Positions 43,797 through 53,069 of a stretch of DNA of 64,000 nucleotides are shown in pieces. Positions within the stretch are counted from its first letter, which is position 1. Each line of letters opens with the position of its first letter. Below the pieces are notes generated by a model that worked only from the letters and a program-made list of their open reading frames with translations, did no database searches and had not been told where the DNA came from. Origin of the DNA: Lewinellaceae bacterium SD302 (GTDB taxonomy: Bacteria > Bacteroidota > Bacteroidia > Chitinophagales > Saprospiraceae); assembly GCA_002591745.1 (NCBI GenBank), contig PDLQ01000023.1, forward strand, positions 1 to 64,000, given 5' to 3'. The position numbers and the translations under genes are program-made.

Positions 43797-44219
43797 ATGC
43801 CTACTCGTTCCACCTTTCTGATCTTTTACGTACTGCTCGGTCTGCAACTTACTTATGGGATCATGACCTGGTACCTGATTTACGTGCGTAGTGAATTCGG
43901 TCCCGGATTGGGTGATGGCGAACTGATCTACCTTCCCGCTCTACTCATTACCCTGAGTGCCGCTGCCGCCTGGTTCATTGACTCCTCCCGCGCCAAACAG
44001 GCTAAGCGCTACCAACTCACCGAAGCAGTCGGTTACCGTCGCTACCGCACTACCGTACTGCTGCGACTGGCCATCGTACAAGCCGCCAATCTGATGGCAC
44101 TCACCCTGGCGCTTTCCGCCCGCCGGATGGATGTGATGAGCCTACTGGCGCCAGGCCTGTTGGTATTTATGTTTTTTCGGCCTAGTATCGGACAGTTTCG
44201 GGAGAGGTATGTTGGTTAG
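43797..44219 (+). CDS. Small four-helix membrane protein
   Basis: About 140 residues from the ATG at 43797, preceded by a long in-frame stretch that contains a non-coding repeat-like string (TTAAGTGCATTAAGGTTAAAC, 43705-43725, and GGTGGCTTTGTGGTTT). Four hydrophobic helices (about 6-28, 42-60, 80-105, 110-130) and a loop with basic residues SSRAKQAKRYQLTEAVGYRRYR. I recognise no family. It stands alone, convergent with an NTF2-like protein gene through an AGTCGGGAGTC repeat. Confidence 0.6.
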   Translation: MPTRSTFLIFYVLLGLQLTYGIMTWYLIYVRSEFGPGLGDGELIYLPALLITLSAAAAWFIDSSRAKQAKRYQLTEAVGYRRYRTTVLLRLAIVQAANLMALTLALSARRMDVMSLLAPGLLVFMFFRPSIGQFRERYVG

Positions 44220-44350
44220 TCGAGAGTTGAGAGTCAGGAGTCGAGAGTTAGGAGTCAGGAGTTATTTAGTTAAAACCAACAACAGCCCCCTGTCTCCACG
44301 ACTCCCGACTCCCGACTATTTGACTTCCGACTAAATCACTCCCGACTAGA
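44220..44350. repeat. AGTC-type inverted repeat at convergent gene ends
   Basis: Units like GTCAGGAGTCGAGAGTTAGG on the left and CGACTCCCGACTCCCGACTA on the right form an imperfect inverted repeat around a 40-bp centre. It is the same family and in the same kind of place as 15446-15568. Confidence 0.65.
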
Positions 44351-45355
44351 TCACTCCCCGAGTTTCAAGAACGCCTTAATCTGATCGTTCGGGACCGTCA
44401 CGCTCAGGGTATAATGCAGGAGTTTCCAGCTTCCGTCAGTTTGTCTTTTTACGATTCCGGTGCCGCGGCAAGGGCCCATCCAAGTGTTGAGCAGCTCGTC
44501 CCAGTAAGCGATGTTTTCGTCAGGATTAACGAAGAGGTGACGTTCCCTGGCCGTGAAGTCCCAGGCTTTCCCCTTGTCAAAATAGGGCTTGGCGAAGGTG
44601 TAGAATTCTTTTTTGGTCCAGTGTTCACCTGCGTCGGTGCCAATGTAAATCGCCCCATCAGCCATGCTGCCGAAGAACTGTTCGGCGTCCGTTATAGCAG
44701 CGGCCCGATGCCAGGCGGTGGCGAAGGCATCGAGTGACTCTTCGGGGCTTTCGTCGGAATAGTCGGGACAGGGCTCAGGACTGCGATTATCAGTAATACG
44801 AATGATCTGCCAGCTATTTTCCTCTCCGGTTCTGGCCAGTTGAAAAGCGTTGGTACCGCAATGGGAGATTTTATCTTGGAAGTGAAAAACGTAGGGCGTC
44901 CAGACCGTAGCCAGGTCGTTATCAATGCGGACTTCAAAGTAGCAAAGTTCCTCACGCAGCTGATTCGGCTGGGCCCGCGATAAAGATTGAATAAAGGCTG
45001 GAATAGCTGTCTGGCGAAGTTTGGATTGTCCCTGCTCGTCCGTCATTACCGTCATCAGTTGGGCGGTAGGGTGAAAGAGATCGGACAAGCCGGTGGTATC
45101 GGCGGCCAGCATACCGGCAAAGAGTGCTTTGATGGGAGCCAATACCGCCGCCCGGTCATCCGGCAATGCTACTTTGTAGTCAAAAGAAATTTTATTTAAA
45201 CCGACAAAGGCATTCTTCAGACTCGCACGTGCCTCGACAATTCTAGTGAAGTCCGGGATCGAAGTCGGACCAGAGGTCCCTGCCTCTGAAATTCCAGCCG
45301 AAAGTTCGAGTGAAAACAAAAGCAGCATAGCCACTACTAGATTTAAATAACGCAT
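44351..45355 (-). CDS. Secreted protein with two NTF2/SnoaL-like domains
   Basis: About 334 residues from the ATG at 45355 (the longer frame adds a polar stretch before the signal peptide MRYLNLVVAMLLLFSLELSAG). The mature part contains two NTF2-like domains, about 60-190 and 205-330, the second with FATAWHRAAAITDAEQFFGSM, the first with APIKALFAGMLAADTTGLSDLFHPTAQLMTV. Such domains are cone-like and may bind small ligands or act as steroid-isomerase-like enzymes; no catalytic residue set is certain here. Two dispersed words (44935-44943, 45168-45176) lie within the gene. Function unknown. Confidence 0.75.
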   Translation of the reverse strand: MRYLNLVVAMLLLFSLELSAGISEAGTSGPTSIPDFTRIVEARASLKNAFVGLNKISFDYKVALPDDRAAVLAPIKALFAGMLAADTTGLSDLFHPTAQLMTVMTDEQGQSKLRQTAIPAFIQSLSRAQPNQLREELCYFEVRIDNDLATVWTPYVFHFQDKISHCGTNAFQLARTGEENSWQIIRITDNRSPEPCPDYSDESPEESLDAFATAWHRAAAITDAEQFFGSMADGAIYIGTDAGEHWTKKEFYTFAKPYFDKGKAWDFTARERHLFVNPDENIAYWDELLNTWMGPCRGTGIVKRQTDGSWKLLHYTLSVTVPNDQIKAFLKLGE

Positions 45356-45389
45356 AAGCCCTTTATTTTCGAAGGTAATAAAATGAAAC

Positions 45390-45421
45390 CGCCCGGCTTC
45401 CAGAGCGGAAACCAGGCGGTT
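45390..45421. terminator. Hairpin between two co-directional genes
   Basis: Complementary arms ACCGCC and GGCGGT, with inner GGCTTCC/GGAAACC partly paired. It follows the beta-barrel gene on the minus strand and may end that transcript. Confidence 0.4.
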
Positions 45422-45443
45422 CATATCTTAATAATCGTATGAA

Positions 45444-45935
45444 CTAGAGATTGTAGAGAATCCCGGCAAAGAGGCCGAGACCATCGAAATCACTAATTAC
45501 GTACTTGGCTTCACCGAATACGGAAATGTTGTCCGAGAGGCCCAGGTTGATACCTGCGCCGATGTTGAGTCCGGTTTCGGTTGAACTGGCACCGTCAATA
45601 ACGATACCTCCAACGTTGATGTCATCGAATCCGACGCGGAAGAAGTTGATACCCGCCAACGCGTAGATCAGGGTGCCGTCTCCGTTATCGGAGAAAACGT
45701 AGTTGGCGTTGAGGTTAAACTCCGAGAAGTTTATCCCCTCTCCGGCGAGGTAGTAGGTGAATCCGGCCTGGCCGCGCCAGGTTTCGTTGAATCCGTACAC
45801 ACCGCGTACGTTGATGCCGAGTTCTTCGGCTTCGAGGTTGTAGCCCAAACCGCCTCCGAGGCTAAGTTGAGCAGAAGCAGTGAGGCCGAATCCGGCAAAG
45901 AGCAATAGGAATAAGGAATAGCGAAGTGCTTTCAT
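45444..45935 (-). CDS. Outer-membrane beta-barrel protein
   Basis: A 163-residue protein with a signal peptide ending LTASAQ and a small, regular, alternating beta-strand pattern (LSLGGGLGYNLEAEE, RGVYGFNETWRGQAGFTYYL, NLNANYVFSDNGD, LIYALAGINFFRVG, GLNIGAGINLGLSD, SVFGEAKYVISDFDG) ending in an aromatic/hydrophobic residue (YNL), typical of eight-stranded outer-membrane barrels. It is not a TonB receptor. Its role is unknown; it may be a small porin-like protein or an adhesion-related barrel. Confidence 0.82.
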   Translation of the reverse strand: MKALRYSLFLLLFAGFGLTASAQLSLGGGLGYNLEAEELGINVRGVYGFNETWRGQAGFTYYLAGEGINFSEFNLNANYVFSDNGDGTLIYALAGINFFRVGFDDINVGGIVIDGASSTETGLNIGAGINLGLSDNISVFGEAKYVISDFDGLGLFAGILYNL

Positions 45936-46064
45936 AACAAAATGGGTTGTTTAGTGATTGATTCCGTAAAAACTAAAGGTGTTACGTTGCTAGTTGCCTT
46001 TCTGCAAAAAAAGTTGAAGAGGAAGTGCTATTCCTTCCCCTTCGTTGTTCATAAAGATCGTAAA

Positions 46065-47606
46065 TTAATTCGAAACCGCGGCGTAAGCATCCACTATCCC
46101 CCAGCCGAAATTGCCATCGCGCGCCGGGTAGATGGAGGCAGCATTCTTCATCCTGTTCAATACCTGACTACGGCTCTGGCCAAGATTAGTACCCCAGACC
46201 AGGGCAGCGATTCCGGCGGTAGTGGCCGTGGCGGCACTGGAACCACCTACGTAGCTGGGCTGATTGCCACTCATGGCCAGAGTAAGGCTTGTACGATCTG
46301 AATTGCTGGCGCGTTGCATGACGGCAACGAAATCAACCTCACTGCCATCGTGGCAAGTGTTACAGCGTTGTAGGCTACTACCATCCCGTACACCGGTTAC
46401 GGCTACGGTATTCCAACGGTTGGCCGGGAAAATAACGCCCCACCAACTGGTCCAGCTGAGACTGGTACCTGCGGCGGCGAAGATGAGCTTGCCTTTGTTG
46501 TAGGCGAAGTTGATACCGTCGTTTACCGTGCCGCTATAAAACACATCACCGATACTCATACTGATGATATTGACGTCGCTACGGTTACCGGCCAATACCA
46601 GGGCATCTTTCACGCCGTTCTTTTCGCGGCTGCTGTTTACTATTACGTCGCTAGTACCGCGTACGGAGATCAGGTCGGCCTGGTAGGCCACGCCGATGCT
46701 GCTGCCACCACTAACGCGGGGGGCCGTAGCCAGACCGGCCATTTGGGTGCCGTGCCCACACTGATCGTTGGGACCGTCCGGGCTAGCCCAGGGCCACCAG
46801 CTACTAACGTAAGTTCCATACTTATTGCGGTAGCGGCCGGTGCTGTTTCCACTACTAAAGGTACCGTTAAGGCGGCTCTGGCTTCCGGAGATGCCCGTGT
46901 CGATGATGCAGACCCCGACGTTATCGCCCCGGCTGACGTTCCAGGCCTGAGGGATATTCGCGTTGTAGAAATTCCAGGGAATCTTACTTCCCGGACTGAC
47001 GTTGGTGTAATCGGCCGAAGAAATACCGTAGTCCGGATCGTTACTACAGCCGGAATCGGACCGCAGACTCACTTCCGCCGGCTCATAACCGCTGGGTTCC
47101 AGGTAGCGGACCTCGGGAAGTTCGCGCAGGATCTTTACCAATTCCGGGTGGTTGATCTTTACCTCCAGGATAGGCAGTACCCCGTCTTCGGGAGCAGCCA
47201 GCAGATCCTCTTCGGTCAGGGTTTCGCCGGTGAGTCGAGCAGTTTCCGAGATGATCCGCTCAATCAGGGCATTACGGGTGGCCAGCCAGGCTCCTTTGGT
47301 TACCTCGATCTCGTGAATACGGGTATCTACGTCGGCGAAGCCGGCGGGCTGATAACCCAGGGCAGCTTCCTGCTGGTTATGGGTCATGGCACTGTAGACC
47401 AGGAAGGGGTCGGCCTCATTCCAGTTGAAAACGGTATTGGTGCTAAAGAGGTGATCTTCTACGATAGCGTTAATTTCCGCCTTAGTCAGCACGTCGCGTT
47501 CCGGAGCGGCAGGCGTTTCGTTTTGTTGCTGGGCCAGATCATCGGCACAAGAAAAGTTGAGGGCGAGCAGGAACAGGCCCAGTGAAAAAAGTAAAATTCT
47601 TTGCAT
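46065..47606 (-). CDS. Subtilisin-like (S8) serine protease, lipoprotein
   Basis: A 513-residue protease. The signal peptide ends in ALNFSC, giving a lipid-anchored N-terminus. After a propeptide-like region (about 20-180), the catalytic domain has the triad: Asp in GVCIIDTGIS, His in CGHGTQMAGL and Ser in GGSSAATATTAGIAALVW. The oxyanion Asn region (GNRSDVNIISMSIGD.. AAAG) is also present. It is probably exposed on the cell surface or in the periplasm. Four cysteines in NDQCGHG, RCNTC and CSNDPD suggest disulfides. It is divergent from the sortilin-repeat protein gene across a region with an inverted-repeat element. Confidence 0.92.
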   Translation of the reverse strand: MQRILLFSLGLFLLALNFSCADDLAQQQNETPAAPERDVLTKAEINAIVEDHLFSTNTVFNWNEADPFLVYSAMTHNQQEAALGYQPAGFADVDTRIHEIEVTKGAWLATRNALIERIISETARLTGETLTEEDLLAAPEDGVLPILEVKINHPELVKILRELPEVRYLEPSGYEPAEVSLRSDSGCSNDPDYGISSADYTNVSPGSKIPWNFYNANIPQAWNVSRGDNVGVCIIDTGISGSQSRLNGTFSSGNSTGRYRNKYGTYVSSWWPWASPDGPNDQCGHGTQMAGLATAPRVSGGSSIGVAYQADLISVRGTSDVIVNSSREKNGVKDALVLAGNRSDVNIISMSIGDVFYSGTVNDGINFAYNKGKLIFAAAGTSLSWTSWWGVIFPANRWNTVAVTGVRDGSSLQRCNTCHDGSEVDFVAVMQRASNSDRTSLTLAMSGNQPSYVGGSSAATATTAGIAALVWGTNLGQSRSQVLNRMKNAASIYPARDGNFGWGIVDAYAAVSN

Positions 47607-47949
47607 GATAGATAAAAGCTTGTGCCCGGGCGCTGGTAGAGTCGTTCAATTTTTGCGCATAGTTGCTCACAAGGAAAAGTATCCGGGCGGTTAGGTAATT
47701 TTTCGTCTACTAGATACGGAATTTCTGGCGTTTTGGAAATAAGAGATAAGATCGCCGTGGCCGCTGTGCTGTCCCGACTTTGGAAAATAGGAGCCAAGCC
47801 CGGTGCGTTCCGGGGGCACGTGGGTAGGCTGCGCTCTATTCCTACCTGAAGGTTAGACCGTACAGCGGTCAACTGTCACGCGGGCTCCTATTTCCAAAAG
47901 CGCAGCGCTCCTACCTCCTATTTCCAACAATGATTATTAACTTTACTGG
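47607..47949. other. Intergenic region with a 195-bp inverted-repeat element
   Basis: No gene. The region is mostly filled by the element at 47733-47927 (see repeat). The remainder has no recognisable promoter boxes. Confidence 0.55.
47733..47927 (-). repeat. Nested inverted-repeat element, copy X
   Basis: On the minus strand it begins TTGGAAATAGGAGGTAGGAG and ends CTCTTATTTCCAAA, with an inner pair TTTTGGAAATAGGAGC ... GCTCCTATTTTCCAAAG. It matches the element at 54884-55064 along its length, with about 70-75% identity by eye. No gene. Confidence 0.65.
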
Positions 47950-50457
47950 ATGAAGAATTTTACGCTCTATCTCTCTACAATCTTGGTTGCCCTTCTATTA
48001 GCAGCTTGCCAGAAAGCTGAAACCGTTTCAACAAGCCAGAAAACGGAGCATGCAAAAACCAGTCCCACCAGCTACTTCTACCAACAACGCACCTATCCAG
48101 ACGGCCGCATGAATCGCAATGCCGTCCGCCAGGCCAGTGAAGCCTACGTGCTGGAGCAAAAGCTTAAAAATTCTACGGATAGTTGGTTGCCCATCGGGCC
48201 GACCGGCATCGGTGGGCGGATCAGCGCACTCGCCGTTCGCCAGACCCCCAATACGGAAACCATTTACGTCGGAGCCGCTTCCGGGGGTATTTTCCGCTCC
48301 AGTGACGGCGGCGGTAACTGGACGCCGATTTTTGATGAGCAACCCTCCCTGGCCATCGGGACCATTACCCTTGATCCACACGATGGCCAGACCATTTACG
48401 TCGGCACCGGTGAGATCAACGGTGGTGGAGGCTCCATCGCTTACGAAGGCACCGGGGTATATAAGTCTACCGATGGTGGCGACAATTGGACCAACATCGG
48501 CCTGCCCAACTCCGGCAGCATCGGCAAAATATCCGTTCACCCCACCGACCCCGACATCATTTACGTAGCCGCCATGGGGCAGTTCTACGCCGAAAGCGAA
48601 GACCGCGGCATCTACCGCACCATGGACGGCGGCGAAAACTGGGAACGTATTCTTTACCTCGGCCCCAACACCGGTGGGCTCACCGTATTGATCGACCCGG
48701 ACAACCCACAAATCGTCTATGCCAGTACCTGGGAACGCTTCCGCCGCCCTACCGAACGTGCGTACGCCGGCGAAAACTCAGATCTGCACCGTAGCGAAGA
48801 CGGTGGTGACACCTGGACGGAGATTACACCGGTGCAAGGCGTGCTCGGTAAGATCAGTCTGGCCATGTCACCGGCCAATAATCAACGGCTTTTCGCTTCC
48901 GTCACCAATCAGAATGACGGCCTTCAGGGTGTTTATACGTCAAGCGATGGCGGCAGCAATTGGACGGCCGCCGTCAACAATGTAAACAGCCTCAACCCCG
49001 TACCCTTCGAATGGTGGTTCAACGAAATTTTTCCTCACCCTACGGAAGAGACTGAATTTTACCGTTTAGGATTTAACGCTCACCGGGTGAACGCCGCCAA
49101 TCAATCCGTTACCGGTGTCTTCCCGAACGTACACGTAGACCAACATGCCCTGTGGATCGACCCGATGAATCCCCAACGTCTCTACCTGGGCAATGATGGC
49201 GGTCTTTTCTTCTCCACCAACGCGGGCCAGAGCTATGAGCATATCAACAATCTGCCGATCACCCAGGTCTATAATCTGGACGTGGACCCCAACGACGAAA
49301 CCGTCCGCTTCATCGGCAGTCAGGATAACGGCAGCTGGGGAGAGAATTATTCCACCTTCCCCGGCTACCGGTTTTACAACGGTGGTGATGGTTTCCGCCC
49401 CGTCATCTTGCCGGATAACCTCAATCAGGTTTTGCTGGAGTCTCAGCGTGGAGACGTACGCCGCCTTGCTCCCAATGGACAAGTTACCAACCTGATCGAG
49501 CCAAACGACGATTACAATTGGAATACGCCCATTACCTTCGACCCGAACGACCCCAGCCGCGTCTTTATCGCCGGCACTCGCGTCTACCGCAGTGACAATT
49601 ACGGCATTGGCTTGGCAGCCGTCAGTCCCTCATTGATCGGTGAAAACCCGCCGACCGGCAATCTCGAATTCAACACCATTTACTCCCTGGCCGTCACCAA
49701 TACCGGAGGCGTCTGGGCCGGGCTAGACAATGGCCGCGTCTGGTTCAGCGCCGATGGAGAAACCAACTGGACGGACGTTTCCGCAGACTTGCCCCAGCGG
49801 TGGGTCAGCAGTATTCTACCCCACCCTAGCCTACCGGAAACAGCTTTTGTCACTTTTAGTGGATTTCGCTGGGATGACCAGACCGCCCACGTTTACCGCA
49901 CCGACGACAATGGACAAAGCTGGACCAGTCTGGAAGGCAACCTGCCCGACATCCCGGTCAATGAGATCGAGATTGACCCGCTGAACGACGAACTTTATCT
50001 GGCCACCGACGTCGGTGTCTATCGCAGCCTGGACGATGGCCAGACCTGGAGTGTGCTGGCCAATGGCTTGCCAGCCCTGGTCGTTTCTGACCTGGAAATC
50101 CACGAGGAAAGTCGTAAGCTCTTTGCCAGCACTTATGGCCGTTCTCTTTTTGAAATCGACCTGACCGCCATCAGTAACAATCGTACTACGAATCGCAATG
50201 AACTGACCTTTATACTAACTCCCAACCCGGCCGGAGATTTGGCCATTTTGGAAACTGAACTGCCGGCCACTGGTGATTACAGCATCAAGCTATATTCCGC
50301 CGTGGGGCAACTCGTCCGTCAGTACCAGCAACGAAATATGGCCGCTGGCCGGCAGCGAATAGAGCTGAATTTAGCGGGCCTTCCCGCCGGACCTTACCTC
50401 ATTGAGCTACGCGGCGTAAAAGGAAGCCGAGGAATCAGTCGGTTGATCAAGTCCTGA
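47950..50457 (+). CDS. Sortilin/BNR-repeat protein with T9SS sorting domain
   Basis: An 835-residue exported protein. It begins with a lipoprotein-type signal peptide ending LLLAAC and continues with many Asp-box/BNR-type repeats (SSDGGGNWT, STDGGDNWT, TMDGGENWE, SEDGGDTWT, SSDGGSNWT, TDDNGQSWT, SLDDGQTWS), the signature of beta-propellers of the sortilin/VPS10 or YCF48-like type. The last 80 residues (FILTPNPAGDLAIL ... LAGLPAGPYLIELRG ... SRLIKS) form a type IX secretion sorting domain. A lipoprotein signal together with a T9SS domain is unusual. A role in binding sugars or proteins at the surface is likely. Confidence 0.87.
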   Translation: MKNFTLYLSTILVALLLAACQKAETVSTSQKTEHAKTSPTSYFYQQRTYPDGRMNRNAVRQASEAYVLEQKLKNSTDSWLPIGPTGIGGRISALAVRQTPNTETIYVGAASGGIFRSSDGGGNWTPIFDEQPSLAIGTITLDPHDGQTIYVGTGEINGGGGSIAYEGTGVYKSTDGGDNWTNIGLPNSGSIGKISVHPTDPDIIYVAAMGQFYAESEDRGIYRTMDGGENWERILYLGPNTGGLTVLIDPDNPQIVYASTWERFRRPTERAYAGENSDLHRSEDGGDTWTEITPVQGVLGKISLAMSPANNQRLFASVTNQNDGLQGVYTSSDGGSNWTAAVNNVNSLNPVPFEWWFNEIFPHPTEETEFYRLGFNAHRVNAANQSVTGVFPNVHVDQHALWIDPMNPQRLYLGNDGGLFFSTNAGQSYEHINNLPITQVYNLDVDPNDETVRFIGSQDNGSWGENYSTFPGYRFYNGGDGFRPVILPDNLNQVLLESQRGDVRRLAPNGQVTNLIEPNDDYNWNTPITFDPNDPSRVFIAGTRVYRSDNYGIGLAAVSPSLIGENPPTGNLEFNTIYSLAVTNTGGVWAGLDNGRVWFSADGETNWTDVSADLPQRWVSSILPHPSLPETAFVTFSGFRWDDQTAHVYRTDDNGQSWTSLEGNLPDIPVNEIEIDPLNDELYLATDVGVYRSLDDGQTWSVLANGLPALVVSDLEIHEESRKLFASTYGRSLFEIDLTAISNNRTTNRNELTFILTPNPAGDLAILETELPATGDYSIKLYSAVGQLVRQYQQRNMAAGRQRIELNLAGLPAGPYLIELRGVKGSRGISRLIKS

Positions 50458-50603
50458 TTGCCCGGTGATTGTTTTATTTCGTCTATCAACAGAAGATCGA
50501 TCGGTCCGGTAACTTTGGTTAAAAACTCCGAGGAGCAACTTATATAAAAAGTCGTTCTTTTGACTACCAAAGTAGCAATGCTGGTTAATACCAGGATGGA
50601 TTC

Positions 50604-51239
50604 ATGGCTAAGCGAACCAATATGAATAAACATACTTATCTCGCTCTTGGCGATAGTTATACCATTGGCGAAAGCGTAGATGAAGCTGATCGCTGGCCGG
50701 TCATGCTCGCCGGTAAGATGACGAAAAACGGCCAGCCCGTTGCTTCGCCTACCATTATCGCGACCACCGGCTGGAAGACTTTCGAGTTGCAAGCCGCCAT
50801 CCGGGAGCGAGCAGAAGAATTGGATGAGCAATATGGTTTGGTTTCCCTGCTCATCGGCGTCAACAATCAGTACCGTAAGCTTCCACTGGAGCAGTACCGC
50901 AAAGAATTTACTGACTTACTGCAATACGCCATCAGCAAATGCGCTACTGGCGCTCAAGGGACCTTTGTTGTTTCCATTCCTGATTACGCCGCTACGCCAT
51001 TTGGCATCAAAGAAGAACGGCCGGAGATCAGTAAAGAAATCGACCTTTACAATGAAATTGCCCAAGGCATTTGTGAAAAATACGGTGTTTCATTTATCGA
51101 CATTACGCCCGTTTCCCGCCAGTCCGATCCCGCGCTGGTTGCCGAAGACGGCCTGCACCCGAGCGGAGAGCAATATCGCCAGTGGGTAGAGGTGATTGAA
51201 CCCGTGGTAAATGGAGTCCGCCGCTCTCCGAGCGACTAG
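50604..51239 (+). CDS. SGNH/GDSL-family hydrolase
   Basis: A 211-residue esterase/lipase-like enzyme without a signal peptide. Block I is LALGDSYTIGES (catalytic Ser), block II has the Gly around TTGWK, block III is LIGVNNQY (oxyanion Asn), and block V is AEDGLHPSGEQY with the catalytic Asp-His (DxxH). Start is the ATG at 50604 or the ATG at 50622 (MNKHTYLALG), which may be the better start. A dispersed word (50568-50576) lies upstream but points away from the gene. The stop lies in the left arm region of an inverted repeat. Substrate unknown. Confidence 0.88.
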   Translation: MAKRTNMNKHTYLALGDSYTIGESVDEADRWPVMLAGKMTKNGQPVASPTIIATTGWKTFELQAAIRERAEELDEQYGLVSLLIGVNNQYRKLPLEQYRKEFTDLLQYAISKCATGAQGTFVVSIPDYAATPFGIKEERPEISKEIDLYNEIAQGICEKYGVSFIDITPVSRQSDPALVAEDGLHPSGEQYRQWVEVIEPVVNGVRRSPSD

Positions 51240-51272
51240 AATCACGATCATGACCAGCCACTCGGAGAGCGG
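51221..51272. terminator. Inverted repeat at the end of the GDSL gene
   Basis: CCGCTCTCCGAG (overlapping the end of the coding sequence) and CTCGGAGAGCGG form perfect 12-bp arms with a 28-base loop. The loop is long for an intrinsic terminator. Confidence 0.5.
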
Positions 51273-51601
51273 CATATCCCATTTTTCAGCACTGCTATTA
51301 GTGGTCTGAAGCATCAAGCCTATTCAACCTGACTCGCAGGCATGACCATACTGACGACTGCCTGATCGCTTTACAGATATAAAGCAGTCTTCAGCCTATC
51401 TCCCTGATTAAGTGTACTTACGGCGTGGCCGCTCTAACGAGTATGTGACCCGTGAGTTCTTCCCCCAAGGGGAGCTTTCGATAGTCGGCTACTCTCTTGC
51501 TGCTGGAATTTCGCCGCTCCGTCTTAGCTGGCAGGCTGCTGAAATTCAAGCGATATTTCCCCGGAAACTTTGCTACTTTGCTAGCCATAACCCACAAGCC
51601 A
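51240..51601. other. Intergenic region before sdaA
   Basis: No gene. It holds the second arm of the inverted repeat, a 16-bp string (GCCGCTCTAACGAGTA, 51428-51443) also found at 12663-12678, and a dispersed word before sdaA. Confidence 0.5.
51570..51587 (+). promoter_or_regulatory. Dispersed word before sdaA, promoter-like
   Basis: TTTGCTACTTTGCTAGCC ends 14 bp before the sdaA ATG at 51602, in sense orientation. Confidence 0.4.
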
Positions 51602-53008
51602 ATGGCAGCCATCAGCGTATTCGATATTTTCAAGGTAGGCGTCGGCCCTTCAAGTTCTCATACACTGGGCCCCTGGAAGGCGGCAACGGATTTTACCGGC
51701 ACCCTGGCCGAATTATCTTTTGATCGGATCAAGGTGGACCTCTACGGCTCACTGTCCAAGACCGGACGAGGACACTGTACCGACCTGGCCGTTCAACTCG
51801 GACTGAACGGTTATGCGCCGGAAATCATCGATACTGACCTGATACCGATGATCATCCAAAATATTGCGGACGAACAGCTGCTGGTCGTTAAAGGATTACG
51901 AATTGTTTTCGACCCTGTCCGCGACGTCATTTTCCACCCCCACTCAGACCCGAACCACCCGAACACCCTGGCCTTTACAGCCTATTTGGATGGATTGCCG
52001 GTACACTCGGAAACTTACTATTCGTTAGGCGGCGGCTTCATCCAGCGGGCCGGGGAGGAGGATGAAGAGATTGGTCAGGATAAAAGTCTGCCTTACCCGA
52101 TCGAACTGGCCGAAGAGCTTTTCACCTACACCCAATCCCAGAACTGCCACATCAGTGATATCGTACTGGCCAACGAGCGAAAGTTACAGTCTCTGGCCGA
52201 CGTTAAAAGCGAACTTTCCACCATTTACCAAACCATGCTGGCCTGTGTTTACCGGGGCTGCACAACGGACGGAATTTTGCCCGGCGGGCTGAATGTAAAA
52301 CGCAGGGCCAAAAAATTGTGTAACGAACTACTGGGTGACGTTCCTTTCCGGGATCTGGAAGAATGGATGGACCTGATCGAGGAACAAAAGCCCGATTTTA
52401 ACCGCGTGAGTCGTTGGGTAAGTTGTTTTGCCCTGGCGGTCAATGAAGAAAATGCAGCACTGGGTCGGGTAGTCACTTCACCCACCAATGGGGCCGCCGG
52501 GGTGATTCCCGCCGTGATGCTGTACGCCTACTTTTTTGCCGGCCATAACACTACGGCCGAGATGCATCGCTTTTTGCTGACGGCCGGAGAGATCGGGTCC
52601 ATTTTCAAGAAAGGTGCCACCATTTCCGCGGCCGTTGGAGGCTGCCAGGCTGAGATCGGGGTATCCAGTGCTATGGCCGCCGCCGGTCTTACGGAGGTTA
52701 TGGGCGGTACCCCGGCCCAGAGTCTGATGGCCGCCGAGATCGCCATGGAGCATCATTTAGGGCTGACCTGCGACCCGATCGGTGGGCTGGTGCAAATCCC
52801 CTGTATCGAGCGTAATGCCATGGGGGCGATCAAAGCGATAACCGCCGCCCAGCTGGCCCTTTCCGGTGACCCTAAATCCGCCCTGGTCAACCTCGACGTA
52901 GTGGTGAAAACGATGTGGGATACGGCCCAGGCAATGAATTCGAAGTATAAGGAGACTTCGGAAGGAGGGCTGGCAATTAATTTGACGGTGGTTTATCCGG
53001 AGTGCTGA
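51602..53008 (+). CDS. sdaA: L-serine ammonia-lyase, iron-sulfur dependent
   Basis: Single-chain L-serine dehydratase, which uses a [4Fe-4S] cluster to deaminate serine to pyruvate and ammonia. The N-terminal beta domain starts ISVFDIFKVGVGPSSSHTLGPWKAA; the alpha domain has GGCQAEIGVSSAMAAAGLTEVMGGTP and LTCDPIGGLVQIPCIERN, supplying cluster-binding cysteines. From the ATG at 51602 it has 468 residues, the norm for the fused form; the upstream reading frame runs through the dispersed word and is not credible. Cytosolic, oxygen-sensitive. Confidence 0.96.
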   Translation: MAAISVFDIFKVGVGPSSSHTLGPWKAATDFTGTLAELSFDRIKVDLYGSLSKTGRGHCTDLAVQLGLNGYAPEIIDTDLIPMIIQNIADEQLLVVKGLRIVFDPVRDVIFHPHSDPNHPNTLAFTAYLDGLPVHSETYYSLGGGFIQRAGEEDEEIGQDKSLPYPIELAEELFTYTQSQNCHISDIVLANERKLQSLADVKSELSTIYQTMLACVYRGCTTDGILPGGLNVKRRAKKLCNELLGDVPFRDLEEWMDLIEEQKPDFNRVSRWVSCFALAVNEENAALGRVVTSPTNGAAGVIPAVMLYAYFFAGHNTTAEMHRFLLTAGEIGSIFKKGATISAAVGGCQAEIGVSSAMAAAGLTEVMGGTPAQSLMAAEIAMEHHLGLTCDPIGGLVQIPCIERNAMGAIKAITAAQLALSGDPKSALVNLDVVVKTMWDTAQAMNSKYKETSEGGLAINLTVVYPEC

Positions 53009-53042
53009 GTTTGGCGAACAAACGTAATGGTCCCCAGTTGAT

Positions 53043-53050
53043 TATATTTG
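53043..53050 (+). promoter_or_regulatory. -7 promoter box TATATTTG
   Basis: TATATTTG matches the Bacteroidota consensus and lies 19 bp before the bestrophin ATG at 53070. Confidence 0.6.
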
Positions 53051-53069
53051 CCACAGAACGCCCCGCAAA

